Assembly: GCF_901933205.1 (NCBI RefSeq)
Contig: NC_044572.1
Span: 90,052,965-90,116,964 of the forward strand
Origin: Camarhynchus parvulus
Lineage: Eukaryota > Chordata > Aves > Passeriformes > Thraupidae
Direction of reading: 5' to 3'
Length of the DNA: 64,000 nt
The position numbers were made by a program, and so were the translations under genes. Of the stretch, positions 12,956 through 26,800 are shown piece by piece (the stretch's first letter is position 1; each line of letters starts with the position of its first letter). Below the pieces are notes generated by a model. That model was given only the letters and a program-made list of their open reading frames with translations. It was not told where the DNA came from and did not search any database.

Positions 12956-15900
12956 AGATGAAGAAGAAAACTGTCTAGACCTTTTAGCTATCTTACAGAC
13001 AAGGGCTTCACAAACAGTGAATTATGTACTCTGTAAGGGGGAGATTTAAAAGTGCTTCACTTCCTCTGTCAGCTTCAGCATCTGCCATTAAAAAAGCTGC
13101 TTGGTAGCTATTACACAAAGGATAGGCAGGTATTGCTGCTCTTTTTGCTGTGAAAACAGAACACAAAAAGGGTTTTGTTAGCAAGAAAAAGACTAAAATA
13201 CAAAAAGCAACTTGCTAGGAAAACACCAGGAAATATAATGGATTTACTTTCAAAGAGTTTGAAATGTTTCTCAGTAAGTTTATTCATGACATATACTATT
13301 ACTGCAAGTAAAACCAAGAAGGAAAGGTAGTATTAACTTCCTGCTGACAGCTTGGGTAGCCAAGATATCCATCACTTTTATTTTTCATTTGCTTTAGGAG
13401 TAGTATATTTAGAATAACCAGTACAATAGTTTTAAGGCTTACAGAAAATCTGCAGAAAACTATGTAATTTCTTTCCACTAAGATTTTAAAGTATTTTTAA
13501 CTTAAAAGAATTTAGATGACATGTTTTCTTAGTGAAAAATCTGCTGCACATGTAAATAATTAATGCATGCGTAAAAAACACTCAAAAATCTCCTACCAAG
13601 TTTTTTTGGCTCTGTAGAGTAAATATATTTTATAGAATGAAATTCTGATCAATAGGCTTTGCCAGCTTCTCATTAATTTAAAGCAAGCAACTTTATCCTT
13701 TTTCTGTTGGTTTTGTTTTCTCATGTTAGTTTTAATTGCTTAGATTTATAATTTTTTCGTGAAAACAAGGGAGCATGTGTTTAAATAAGGGATTTTCCTT
13801 TTTGCTTTGTTGATATTTTTGCAGAACAGGCTAAAGAAATCCTGTGGGTTATCAACATGTGTCTGTTATTCTGAACAGAGAAATACTTTACCTGTTTTGA
13901 CATTTGAATCTCCTCTGAGAAAGTGACTGGAAAGAGAGCCTATTAATGCCTTTTCTTTTTTTTTTTCTTTCATTCCTTCTTCCTCTTTTCAGTATTAGTT
14001 TATTGGAATCTTATTTAATTTCATTAATTTTACCATAAATGTACTCACTGATTGTAACTAGGGATTTAGCTGAGGTGATGCTTGAAAGCAAAGAGCCAAG
14101 TTATGGTAAAATCCCAGTAAAAGAGGAAGTCTTTATTCATGTGTATGTTTGAGAGTTTTTGAGTATTTAGTTATTTTTCGTCTGGTTCAAGAAAGCAAAA
14201 CATGGTACACCTGCTGTGGTTTGTAGGTTAAGACTATTTACATAAGTCCTCAGAAAAATTAGATTTCTCTGTAGTCCCACAAATTTTAACACACCCTTGC
14301 ATTTTTAATGCTATTGAAATTATTTGATTTGAAGTAATTAGTTAAGAATCAATGAAAATAATAACATACATTTTATAAACAGCTAATTCTGACTGCCTTT
14401 GTCTAACTCAAAGAATTTTAAAATATTTTAATCATACCTGTTTCCAAAAGAGTGTCATGTAAATACTAAATTAAGTAAAAGAACTCTGTAGGTTTAGAAT
14501 CTCATACACTTTTCATATATGAAATTATTGAACATGTTTTTTCTCTTTTCTTTTTCTAACACTAATAAATTTTTTACCTTGAGAAAGTACATTTGTCTTT
14601 TTCACTCAGCCATGCTTTCAGGTGACAGGTTATGTATGTCACCTTGATTCAAACACCTTGTTTGTTTTCAGTGCTGTATCTTAATATTTAAAGTGTAAAG
14701 TTTCCATTTCTGATATCAAAGGTACCAAAAGATACTCCCTTGACAATCAACACTTTCTTTATAAACAAGATGAGCCCTGCTTTTTCTGCATTCCTTTTAA
14801 TAACTTTGAAGAACTTTGAAGTCATGAAAATTTTTAGCTGAATGTCAAATGAGGACATTTATCCTAGTTCCTCTGCAAGACTTAGTTAAGGTTTACTTGC
14901 TGGAACTCCTTTGATTTAGATTTACTCCTTTTATTTATTTAAAACAAAATAATTTCTTTTTCAGTGTCTGTCATTCAGTCCTTTGGCACATTAGGAACAA
15001 AATGTGCCTGTAATGCCACAGCTTTCCTCATGGTAACACAATGCATCTGAAAGAGGCCAGCTGCTCATTCATGTGAAATACTTTGCTCAGTTTCTCCACC
15101 TTTGCTTACTGAACAGTTGTCTTTTTTAGTAGGTGATGTTGATTAATCTCTGACTGGTGCTGTGAGTCAAAAATAAATTTTATAGCAAACATTATAGAGT
15201 CCTCCTCTTGTTGTACTGGTAACATGTCCCAGTAAGCAGGATTTTGCCACAGGTTCAGCAAACCCACACCTGCCCTTTTGTATTTTTCATTACAAGTAAT
15301 AAAGTTTTCTACTTTCTCTCTTGCATGTGGTCAAAGAGAAGTGTCTTCTTTCTCACAGTTATCTCAACTTGCCCCTGGCCAAGATCTTATTATGCCTTCT
15401 CTGCACTTGTAGGTTCCAGACAAGAAAGTTTGGGGTGTTTTTTCAGAAGAGCATGTGTTACTTGACTTGATGCCCAGAGCACTGTAAATTTTTGTAATTG
15501 TTTTGCACTTAACAAAAATTAAAATGGCCTTCTGCATTAGAAGTTGGTATTGAACATGTCCTCAAAGGAAGGTCACTTCTACCTTTGTACACAGTCTGGG
15601 AACTGTCCAGTTTGGACAAATAACAGATTTCCCAGTAAAGCCAATAGAAAGTTCTTAAGAAGCTAAAATAAACAATAATATCTAAATGTAGTACCAGTAT
15701 CCAGAATAAATGTCTCAGTGAGACTGAATGTCACCAAGAACTGGATAGCTAATTTTAGAGCTGCTGTTTATTGTCTTTTTCCATTCTTAGCATTTTCTTT
15801 CCAGTTCATCCTCTGCTTCTCATTTACTTTTCCCTTCTGTGTTTTATTGCTTTTGAGAACTCCCAGCTGATCCTCCTGTGCTTCAATTCCACTTCCTCTC

Positions 15901-18900
15901 TCAACTGCTTTCCAAAATAGGATCATTGAACAGTTAATGCTGGCACTTAGAATGAGTGAACAACCCAGTTAGATTAACTGAGGGTAGGGAAATTCATGTT
16001 TCAGACTTTTATTTTCTGCCAACTCAGGAAGACAAAAGAACATAAAACAGCTCCCAGGTTCTGCCAGGCGTAGCAGTGAAATGTATAACTGGGGCCATAA
16101 TGTCCGTGCTGGTGATGATGTCGCTGCTTTCTACCTTCAGGGGATAAGGACGTTTGCCTTTTGCTGGGGAAGAATTAAATGGAAGAAATGAGAGGTTTTG
16201 GCAGATTCTACCTGTCAGATTTTGGGGGTGAACAAATAAAGATAACTATTTAAACCTTCATCAGAGCAAAAGACATTAACCAGACCTTCTGATATGCTTT
16301 GTGGATGTTGACTAATTCATCCATACCTATGACTAGCTTCCTATGGATCGAGAATTTCTATTTTTGCTCCTGAGTAACACAGGACATTGGAGAGAGAGCA
16401 GAGTCTTGGTGCTTGCTCTTAAAAGGTAATAAAACATCAATAAAATCACTTTCCTGTTATTTAGCCAGTGTGGTGGATTCGAAGGAAGGTGACTTCCCCC
16501 CAGGCGATGAGCTGTGGGGTAACTCTTTTATTTTTTTTCACCCCTGGCCTTCCTAATTAAGCTGCCTCTATTTCTGTAGGCTTTTGCGACTGTAGTACTA
16601 CAAAATTATTTTTTAAAGCTTTAAGACACAGTAGTTATTGAAGTGTTGGTAAAATATTGTTATATATTTACTTTTATATACGTTCATGTAAAAAAACCAC
16701 ACGTACTCCTCTTCCTCAGAAAAACTGCATTCAGTACTAAGATTTAAAAAGTGTGTGCTTCAGAGGTGAGTTCTACTGCTACATCATTACCTTACTGTCT
16801 GGCATTCTTTTGTTTTTACTGTCTTGCTTTCATTTGTTTGTTTACAGTTTCCCTCCTTCTCCTGACTACTGATGCTAGTTTTCAGTGCTGGCCAGCATGC
16901 GTGCATAGACCAGCCTTCCCTAAGTTTTGCACTGCACATGATTTGCTCTTTCCATTGCTTCTTATTGGCAGATTAGATAAGTTTCCCTGCTGAACTTCTG
17001 AGATGAGTTCTAAAATTTCATGGCTCGGTACTATGTCTTATTTTTGCCTTTTGCCACTTTCCTTTAGTCCCTCCCTCACTGAAGGAGATGGGACAAGTTA
17101 TTTTTGCCTACAGCATTCCATCAAAAATGCAAAGTCAGTTTATTGCCTGGAGATTTTTTAGTTGTCCTTTATTTGTGCAGCAAGGGAGGATGGACAAGCT
17201 TAGCACAGGCTGCTATTTCAAACACTCTTTGACACCTAACATTGTTTCTTGTTTGCTCAGACCAGTTTGGGAGTAATCTCCTCTAGTTTTAGCTCTGGTT
17301 TTTAGTCCAGGAGCTAGTTACAGTTTGAATTAAACTGTTCTCTATCACTGTAATCTGCTTACATTTCAGGATCAGTGGTCCTGAAGTGTTTCCCATTGGA
17401 ATTTTTCATAATTTATACATTTTTTTTTTTCTACAAGACAGGATGGTATGTGAGTCACAAATTTCCTTCCCACACTTTCTTAATTTAGTTTTAGAGAGTA
17501 CCATTGAAACGTGTCTGCAATAATAATTTTTTACTGGCATAGTGGTTTGTTCTTATGATTATTTCTGCAAGTTTGCATCAATTTATAAAGCCTAAGCAGA
17601 TCTTAACAAACCATCACACTAGAATTTCTATAAAGTGATTTCTAATGTGTAATTTGGTTTGCCTTCAATAATTTTCAAATGATAAATATTTGTTAAGCAT
17701 AAAGACAAGTTTTTTGTATTAATTTCTGTGTAAGAATATAGTTTCACTTTCCTTTAGTTGCTGTTTAACAAAACATGTCACTGTTCAATCACCATGAAAG
17801 AAGCCTTCCAACCTGATGCTGATGCTGCATTAACAGATATTCTGGCTTCTTTGCTAAACTTGAAACACTTCACTAAAGATTTATATCTCGGACAATATTT
17901 AATTCCTCAAAATAATTACTCTTGCCAATCTTTCCACACACCAATTTAGTATGGAAAGAGTTTATTAACAAAGGGGTGCTTTTAATCTCTGATCTCTCTG
18001 ATTTCTTTGTGTAGTCAGTCAGGAAGAGAGAGCAAGAGCATGCCCTCTAGGGAACAAGATCAGCCCTCGAGCTAGGCATTGCCTTCAAGAGTCTTTCCCC
18101 ATCGACTGCAGAAGAAGGCTAGAGAAACTAAAATAGCTTCTGTGACTAGTCTGGATTTCTAACTCATTAGAGAGGCTTAATTATATCAACATGTTGGAGA
18201 TTCTTCTGTGATATAAATTCACCTTCCATCTGTACAACCTTTTCATCCTTTTTTTTTTAAGCTTCTAGTCAAAATATCTGCTCCACAAGTGTCTCAGTTA
18301 ATATGGGAATATCACTGAAAACTGTTTCCAAATTTCTTTATGAGAAGTCTGTAGAGATCATTTGCAGAGAGGCAGTAAAATGCTACATAGCCTCTCACTG
18401 CATGTTGCTCATTTTAAGAGGAACTTGCAAGGAGCTTGGCACTCTTTGTAGTTTGCACACCCAGTTGGTAGCATTTAATATAAAACAACTCCTGAAAATG
18501 CCACTGAAGATGAAACCTTTTTGGCACACATGTGGAACACTTCCCATGTAGATCCGTGCTCAGTATTTGATTAAAGATCAGCCATTGCTTGCACATAATA
18601 CTTGAATTTTCTAAAATAAGCTAGGTATGGTGTATTCATAATAGAACATAACTAGAGTTTACATACTTGCTTTCATTTGTTCTGTAGAAATATATATGAT
18701 ATATGCTGGTGTTTATCTTATGAGTTTTTGCTTTAAATAATGGATTTTTTTTTTCTCATGATTCACCTAATTTTTATTTTTTTTAATACAAGGTACAGGG
18801 TTTTATTCTTTGTACCACAATGCTTAGTTAAAAGCTTTCCCTTAACAAGGCAAGCATGCTGCTATATATATTTAGAATTTCTGGTTTGTTTATTTCTTAT

Positions 18901-21900
18901 ATCAGAACTACTATTTGCAATTTTTTTTCAAATTGAAAACCCAAGAAAATATATATTTCAACATCAGAGTCCTTTTTGTCATCTTTGTTTTTTCTCTTTA
19001 ATATTCAGTACTACTTTGCAGTTGAAAAATGCTGGGATTTCTGGTTGAAAAGTGACTTTGCAGAACTGCAATTTGTTTCTCCTGCCTTCAGTCAGGAGGG
19101 GGTTTTTCCTATGTTTGTTTGTGGGGTTGTTTTTTGGTAATTCTCTGGCATACTGCAGTTTTACTTATGCAATTTTACTTTCGATTCTTCTCATACAGCT
19201 TTATTTTTATATACCTTTTAAGCCCACACTTTTCCTCCCATGTCAAGTTTATTTCTGAAGTAACTTCGCTATATTCAGATTCAATTTTGTCATAAATAAA
19301 TTTCATTTCCAGTTAATCTACATAGCTGTGATTTAGCTGCATTACTCAGTTGCTTACTATAACTCAGGTGCCTTATGGTGCAGCTGATTTCACATAAATA
19401 AAAGTGGATTGTTTCCTGACTATGAACTTCCAAATATTGAGTGAGTCACTCAGAAGTTTAAAACAAGCCATCACTTTTAAGAGAGTAGTTCAGGGAAACT
19501 TTTGTTGTTGTAACAAGCAGTTGTGCTGACATTAAATGAAAATGGAAGAACACTGCAGGAGTTTTAGCAACCTACAGATATTACAAATAAGAAAGGTCAC
19601 TGTCATTTTGAAACTATTTTTCTTCTCATTCTTTTATTGTATAAAAATTAAGTATAAAAAGTGGAAGTTTAACAGCACTTTTCAGCTAGCCTGAAATACG
19701 AATTTATATGCAGTTGCACATTTTATTACTTTGGAGTTATCCAGAATTAGCTCGAGGTTTTACACCCTTCAAATTCTGCTGCTCTATGTGTAGTTGTTTT
19801 CTGTCAACTCACTGGTATTAAGTGGAGACCTGTCACATTTCTTGTCAGGGGGTAAGAGGATGTCATCTCAGCTATCTTAGAAAAGAACTGGAAGGTAAGC
19901 AAATAGTGTCTTTGGGCTGAAAGATGGAAATGGAAGTACTCTATTTTGAAGTGCTCTATTTCTGTCACTATGTAATTAGCATGCAACGCAAATGATTGCG
20001 GTTAAAAAATGGACTCTGTCTTGGTGTTAATCACAGTGCAGTCGGACTGACAAGTAACATCCCTTTGGCCAGCTGCTGGAAAGTTATTCACTGACCTTAA
20101 TGACTGCAGGGAGCAAAAGGAATTCTATTTTAAAGCCTCGACTGTAGCTTATGAAGTGAAATAATTTCATCTTCAAACTGATGGTTCAGTAAAGGATTTC
20201 AAGTTATAGATCTTCTCTTTAGAGATTTCTTTCATTTTAGGAGAAATCTGTTATTCTGGAAATCTGGCATCTGTTATGATGAGACAGAAATATTGGTCCC
20301 TGTGATATAAACCATGAACTTAGAGAAAGGTCCTGTTAGATTTGAGTAATTCATAAAACTCACTGAATCTGAAGATTATTGCCCAGTGTTGCTCTGCCAG
20401 AGTTGAGACAAGGTTTGATATTTCATTTAGATGTATCCAAAAGTGGATGCATGGGTCTCTAGCTTATTGCTACTCTACTGCACATTTTTAGCTTTTTGTA
20501 TGGATTTTCTTACCAACTCTCTTCAAGCCTTTCCATTTTAATCTCATAGGTCTTGATGTAGATGAAGCTAGGAGGAAAAATTACTTTAATTCCAGAGTTT
20601 CATAGTGATGGTATTATGCAATCCTTTTCTCCTATGTCTCTAATTAAAATGTAGAATTTTTTTTAAAATACTTTTTAAAAATCTATTTTCTTATGAATTA
20701 ATGGATCAGGTATGCCATGCCACTTTTTTCTCTTACTATTTTGTTGAAATTCCCCTTGCTTCATCAAGAAATTTCAGATGTTTGCCTTTCCCTTACTCTG
20801 GGCATGGAATTAATTTTGTCCTAGTATCACTGATACTGCACTTTGAACTCCTTTTGTTTGTATGGCTTTGCTGAACTTTTTCCATTCACAGATTTTTCTG
20901 CAACAGCTTTTCTTTGGGTTTTGTGTATTTTTATTCCTAAATTTTTTTGTTACATCCAGATAGGTTTGATTATTTTGAAGGCACACCTTAGTGTAGTATA
21001 ATTAAGCCCTGTGTGATAATTTTCATCAGTACGTACTGTTTCATGCATATTACTTGCATCAGCAGCCTAATTTTGGTATTTTATAGCTGCCAAGTAATTA
21101 ATTTAAAAATGTTTTTTAGAATATATGTAATTCTAATTCCCATTTTCAAATGGAAAGCAAACAGAACAAAAATTCGCCAGAAAAGAAGCCCGAAAAGAAC
21201 TACTTCAGGTTATCTGGGACACGTTAAAATATCTTGAACCAGATGTCAGAAATTATGAAATTTCTGAAAAAGTTATGAAATGTGCTATATAATTGTAACC
21301 TTCTGTATAGTCCAGGCCGTTCTATTGAAACACAATGGGTAGACATGCTCAGATTTCTACAGAAGAGGAGTTTGATATGATTATTGTGCTTATTTTTGTC
21401 TATGATTCTATAGTGAATAAGAATGCAGAGGTAGAGGATGTTTAAACTGTACATTTTTTTCAGATGAGGATTATTCTTTTCACATTAGACAGATCCTTCT
21501 GTGTCTTACAGGATAAGATACATCAAACAGAAGAAAATATATGAGACACAAGAACAACATACCAGACTTTTCAGTTGTCTATAGATAATGAATAAAAAAC
21601 ATTGATAGCAATTCCATTTTCTATTTCAATTGTTCTTAAGGATTCAAATGAATAAGGAGCTTTCTGTCCCATTTGGCTGACAAATGCTGATGTCTGAATC
21701 TTGATGCAATCGGCATCTTTTCCTCATACTAAATCATTCATGAATATTGCACTACTTTTAGACTCTTTATTCTGTCAATGACTTTGTGGTAAAAATAGAA
21801 ATAGAGCTTTTTGATTTCAGTGATGCATTCACAGTTGATGCAGATCATTAGCTTTTTTAAATGCATAACTCATGGATCCTAATTTTACAGTCTTCAGGGT

Positions 21901-22767
21901 TTTAATCTGTTGGTAGTGTTTGCACTCTGATTTTAAAGGAATAAATTAATTATCTTTTTTGGAATGATATGAAATAAATAACTCTACAACAGTAGATACA
22001 TACATATAAAACAGGAGTAGTTAAATAACATCTCCAAGAAAAAAGAGGAAAGATTACAACCCACAAACATAAACAATTAAAAGAATCAGGGTTATTCAAC
22101 TTTTATGAGAAGAAAAGGTAATATGTTATACAGTTGAACACTATACCGGACAAAGGAAAACAAGAACTGTCTCCCAACTCCTTATGTGACCTTTAATTAT
22201 GAAAAAAAAAGTGTTTGTGTTTATAGCTAGTAATAAGAACTTTATGATTCAAGATGTTTGCTGTGTAAGAGCTGCAGAGCTTTAAGGTAGGGAAAATGTC
22301 AATCAGAAGAAAATTTATTGCTGCAAGTAAGCCTGTGGAAATGCACAAATTTTTCTGCAGAACTAGCAAAGGCAGAAAAAGACAGAGATTCATTTTTACT
22401 TAAAAATAATCATAAGTTTAAGAAGTGCTTATAAATAAAACAATTTGTAATAGCAACAGTGAATCTCTGACCCTTTTTAACTTGAATCAGGCTGAACAGT
22501 TGAAAAAAAAACCCCATTTAATTTATACTACTCATTTCTGATATTCAATAAACCCCTTTCAGCACTGAAAAGCTCCATGACAAGTACAACACATCTTCTG
22601 CCTTGGTTTTTTTAGAGAGGTTTGCACTTTTCTGCATTGGAGGAGCTTTAGAAATAAAGCAATCTGCACTACTTGGCCTTTGCAATGAATCTGCATGAGA
22701 ATTTCACTACTCACAAATATTTACTCTAGGATGTCTTAGCAGGGATAGCCTTAAAAATTATTGACAA
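12956..22767. other. Unassigned AT-rich DNA, repeat-poor
   Basis: Almost 10 kb with no dispersed repeat that I recognise. It contains T-rich tracts (near 13955, 17420 and 18747) and a 10-bp direct duplication AACTTTGAAG near 14804-14823. A stretch around 19975-20165 looks denser in mixed-sequence motifs and is raised as a possible conserved element. Frames reach at most 102 codons (18740-19048) and are dominated by Phe, Leu and Ile from T-rich DNA. Confidence 0.55.
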
Positions 22768-22807
22768 AAATAAGTAGATAAAGACAGAAATAAGTAGATA
22801 AAGACAG
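22768..22807 (+). repeat. 20-bp perfect tandem duplication
   Basis: Two exact adjacent copies of AAATAAGTAGATAAAGACAG. The perfect identity of a non-simple 20-bp unit points to a recent local duplication. Confidence 0.95.
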
Positions 22808-23759
22808 ATATCTACCAAGTCTCATCAGAGTGTGATAGTTTGAGGTCAGTTAGCTTTTAGATACCAAAAGCATTTTGTCCTTTTCCAGTGTTAAGCCACT
22901 TATCATGATTGTTTGTGTGGAAAATGGAACATGTTTGGTTTCTTTTTTAATGTCTGTTTGCTGCTAAATGAGTTTGAAATGCAAGTCAAGAAATGAAAAT
23001 GCTTACGTAGCAAGAAAAACAGAATTTAGATTATGTTGCAGGTTTTTGCTGTTGAAGAACAGGCAGCTGCTCCTTAGTGATTTCTCTTTTTATAGAATTG
23101 AAAGAGAAGAGATGAGCAAACTCTAATGGAAAAACCTTAATTTGAATGGTATGAGAATGTCTTTCACAGCAGAGGAAGCAAATTGTTGTATGAACTGTGC
23201 TTATTTTACTGAACATTTCTTTGATGAGAACTTGCCCTTCATTTGAAATTCTGCAGAACGTTAACACAACACTTGGCTCCCATGGAAGACGCTGTAATAA
23301 GTGGTGGTAGTCACTTATTTCTGGGTTCAAAGAAGCTGATCTACTTAGAGCAATGGACGGGCATCACTTGGCTTTGGATTAGGGCTTTCTACAGGAACTG
23401 GGGGTGGGAGGCCCATGTTACAGGGTGCTTCTGGAATAAATTTAAATAACCACAAGGGTATGGCTAAAAGATAGGAACACTGTTGTCTTCTGGAAACTTT
23501 TCTCTCAACAGTGTTCTTTGCTCTGTGTTGAGGGGCTGTAGCTCACAGGCACACTGGTCCCCTATACTGTAAGATACTGTACTGGAAAAAAGAACAAAGT
23601 GGAACATCACATCTGCTGAGATTTTACTTTAACTGCTTGATGCTGGACTGTATAATTTTTTTTCCTCTGTGGAAATGTAAAGCATGGGTCATATAAGCAA
23701 TGGTCTTCTTTGTTTTCCTTTTTCAATTGCACCCTTGAAAGACCAGTGGGCTGTCTGAG
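22808..23759. other. Unassigned DNA
   Basis: Nothing recognised. Overlapping short frames on both strands (23031-23330 minus, 23243-23449 plus) have no identifiable product. Confidence 0.5.
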
Positions 23760-24742
23760 GGGACAGTGAGAACTATCTGCTTGAAAGGCAGATCCCAGAG
23801 AGTTTGTAATCAGTGGCACACTCTAGTGCCTGCCACTTGTGGTGTCCCCCAAGGTTCAATACTAGACCCAGTGTTGTTTAACTTGTTCATCAGTGACTCA
23901 GAGGAAGGGGCAGAGAGCTCCTCAGCAAGTTCCCTGGTGACACAGAGCTGGGAGGAGAGGGTGATACCCCAGGGGGCTGTGCAGCCCTTCAGAGGGACCT
24001 CGACAGGGTGGAGAGATGGGCAGAGGGGAACTGTCTGAAATTCAACAAAGGCAAATGCAGGGTCCCGCACCTGGGGAGGAATAACTCTAGGCACCAGTAC
24101 AGGCTGGGGGCAGTCCTTCTGTAAAGCAGCTCTGTGGAGAAGGACCTGGACGTCCTGGTGAACATCAAGCTGCCCGTGAGCCACCAGTGACCTTGTGGCC
24201 AAGAGGGTCAGTGGTATCCTGTGGTGCATTAGGAACACCAGCAGGTTGAGGGACATGATCCTGCTCCTCTGCTAAGCCCTGGTGAGGCCACATCTGGAGT
24301 GTTGTGTCCAGTTCTGGGCTCCTGAGTACAAGAGAGAGATGGAGCTCCTGGAGCAGGTCCAGCAGAGAGATACAAAAATTATTAAGGGACTGGAGCATCT
24401 TTCTTATAAGGAAAGGCTGAGGGAGCTGGACCTGGTCAGGTTTGAGAAGAAGCAACTGAGAGGGGACTTTTTTCTCAGTGGTCCTGAGCAACAGGGCAAA
24501 GAGCAACATGCAGAAACTGATGCACATGAAGTTCCACCTGAATATGAGGACAAACTGCTTTGTGGGTGACTGAGCACTGGAACAGACTGAACAGATAGGT
24601 TGTGGAATCTCCCTATATGGAGATACTCAAGAGCCATCTGGTTTCAATTCTGTAGAGTGTACTGTAGGATGATCCTACTTGAACAGGAAGGTTGGACCAA
24701 ATGATCCACTGTAGTCCCTTCCAACAGTAGCCATTATGTGAT
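23760..24742 (+). mobile_element. CR1 LINE, longest copy, with reverse-transcriptase remnants
   Basis: About 980 bp of CR1 in sense orientation, from inside the reverse-transcriptase domain to the 3' end. At 23835-23890 the frame reads CGVPQGSILDPVLFNLFISD, the conserved block before the catalytic site. About 23920-23950, in a shifted frame, the CR1 catalytic F-A-D-D block is replaced by F-P-G-D, so this copy is inactive. The C-terminal block follows at 24282-24569 (a frame reading RPHLECCVQFWAPEYKREME, then GLEHLSYKERLRELDL). The 3' UTR holds GGTTGGACCAAATGATCC and GTCCCTTCCAACAGTAGCC and ends near 24740. Several frameshifts separate the blocks. Minus-strand frames here (23810-24256, 24165-24527) are antisense artefacts. 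Confidence 0.95.
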
Positions 24743-24984
24743 CAGGTCTCTAAATATGTACCCAAATACTTCATCTTGAGAATTTAGGGAACTATTGTCC
24801 TCTTGTTTTTTTTTCTGCCCTCCACTTTCTTTGTTACCACCTTTTCCACTATCACTTTTGTTTTCATAGATCTTTTGCAAAATCATTTGCATCTCTCATT
24901 GGTGTCTTCAGTGTCACATTGTGGGAATCATGCTGTGATTTTGATAATTTTTCACATACTTTTGCTGTACCTACTTTGTTTCTA

Positions 24985-25190
24985 CTATTTCATTTTTGGA
25001 GTATGCAAAAGAGAACTGGAGACAGTATTCCATCTGAGGTGACATAATGAAGATAAATAAACTGACATAAGGATGTCCTCTGTTTTATGCTAGGATCTTT
25101 CTAGAAATTCTTAATACTCCGTTGAAATGTTTGGCTACCCTTAAACACTAACATGACATCTGCAGAAGTTTACCTGTCGTAGCCATTTAA
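24985..25190 (-). mobile_element. Possible ancient CR1/L3-like fragment, antisense
   Basis: AGAGAACTGGAGACAGTATT followed by CCATCTGAGGTGACA resembles the reverse complement of the old CR1 stretch encoding the P-x-L-E-Y-C-V-Q-F-W region. The next roughly 150 bp (including AAATTCTTAATACTCC and TGTTTGGCTACCC) weakly follow the upstream coding region. It is very divergent and lies just beyond the younger sense CR1, on the opposite strand. Confidence 0.45.
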
Positions 25191-26800
25191 TGATTAAAGT
25201 TTTAGACTGAAAATTTTTATACACCTAATTAGAGCTGCAGGGTTTGTTTGGTTTTTGTACATGGAGATGGCTTCCTATGCACAAATATTATTGATGTACT
25301 GGTAAACTGAATTTAAATAGTCCACATTAACATAAAAATATTTATGGCACCATTTGTTGTCTTATGTGGACAAAGAAGTCTGCAGGGATTATTTATCAAT
25401 TTCATAAATTCTTGAGAGACCTGAAAACACAGACATGAAAGCATTTGAAATTTAGTTTATGATGTTACATTAAATACTGCATTTTAAATTTGTTAGCAAA
25501 TAAAGTAGCAAAAAAACTCCAAAGCTGTTTTAGATCTCTGCAACTCATAGGCAGTTACTAGCACAGATGTTCTCACCTGTTGCAAGCTGACAGCTCAAAA
25601 ATACGTGTAACTTTGAATACAAGTGCTAATAACAACTGAGACAGTAAAATGTAATTATTGCATGTTATTATACTATCACCTGTGCAGCTGCGAGGCATAG
25701 ACTGAATATTCTGCCACCTTCAATTAGAAGAAGATAAAAGTAGCACTGGAGAACTGAGTCAGTTAAATGAGAATTTAAATCACTGCAACGGCAGTAGCAA
25801 TTGGAAAGTCATTCAAAATTGCAGTCAACAGGACATGTTTCAAGACTAGCAAAGTGTGATTTCATTTTTTTTTTCTGAATTTAGGTCACCAAAGCTAGTA
25901 ATTTGGCTGACATCTTAAGGGAGTGTTTGCCCTGTCAGGCAGGTGTATGATTTCTTAATGCCTTTTGAGCAGTGATAGTCACAGGAACTGTATTGTCCTG
26001 GCAAATTAAGTAAAAGAAAACTATCTTCTCACTGTGTTATCAACATTTGTCCCTTGCATACACCTTGACACTTGCCATACTCCTCACTTTCTTATCCAGT
26101 CTCTGACAACTCCAAACAGCATCAATATATTTTTTCATTGCAAATGGTTCCTGTGAAGCCACAGCACCTTTTGTTTTAAGATATAAGTCATGGAGCAGTT
26201 AAATAGTTTTGACTTCTGTTCTAGGAAAAAATCAGTTAAGTGATGGTTGATCTCTCTTTATTGGTAAGACTTTGTTTTATATGAACGTTAAGACTTCTAC
26301 CTTTACCTTGTAAACATGAAGGATGCACTAGTGCTATGGTTGTTGTTTCTGCGATCAAGCAACCTCCAGTCACAGGAGCTTCTGAGGTTTAAGAACTCAG
26401 AAGTGAGAACTTAAAAGCTGCTTAGAACTCCGGAATTTTAGCCACATGTGTCTGATATTTTCTGTATTACCTGTCTTTTAACAAATTGATTTCTTAGAAA
26501 ATAAAGGTTCACTAGGAGTAAATTAACATAAAACACTGCCCAGAAGATTTTTATAGGCAAAAATAATATCATGCATTTCAGTAGAATCATGATAGTTAAT
26601 CATCACTTAGACTTGCCTACTGTGTAACACAAGCTATTTAATCCAGTAGTGCTTTGAAAACATCTATAGCTTCTGTTTTAACAAAGTATCTACTGATTTA
26701 AAAATTGAGACTAGTTCACTAATTAGCCTTCCCTTTGGTATGGGCTGGTAAGTTCCTGACTTGTTGCTGTAGTTATAATGTCACTCCAGTCACTTTCATG
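25191..26800. other. Unassigned AT-rich DNA
   Basis: No gene or repeat recognised; only short frames. Confidence 0.55.

Noticed and set aside
23810..24527. Minus-strand frames of 148 and 120 codons
   Set aside because: They are the antisense of the CR1 copy at 23760-24742 and match no protein in that orientation.
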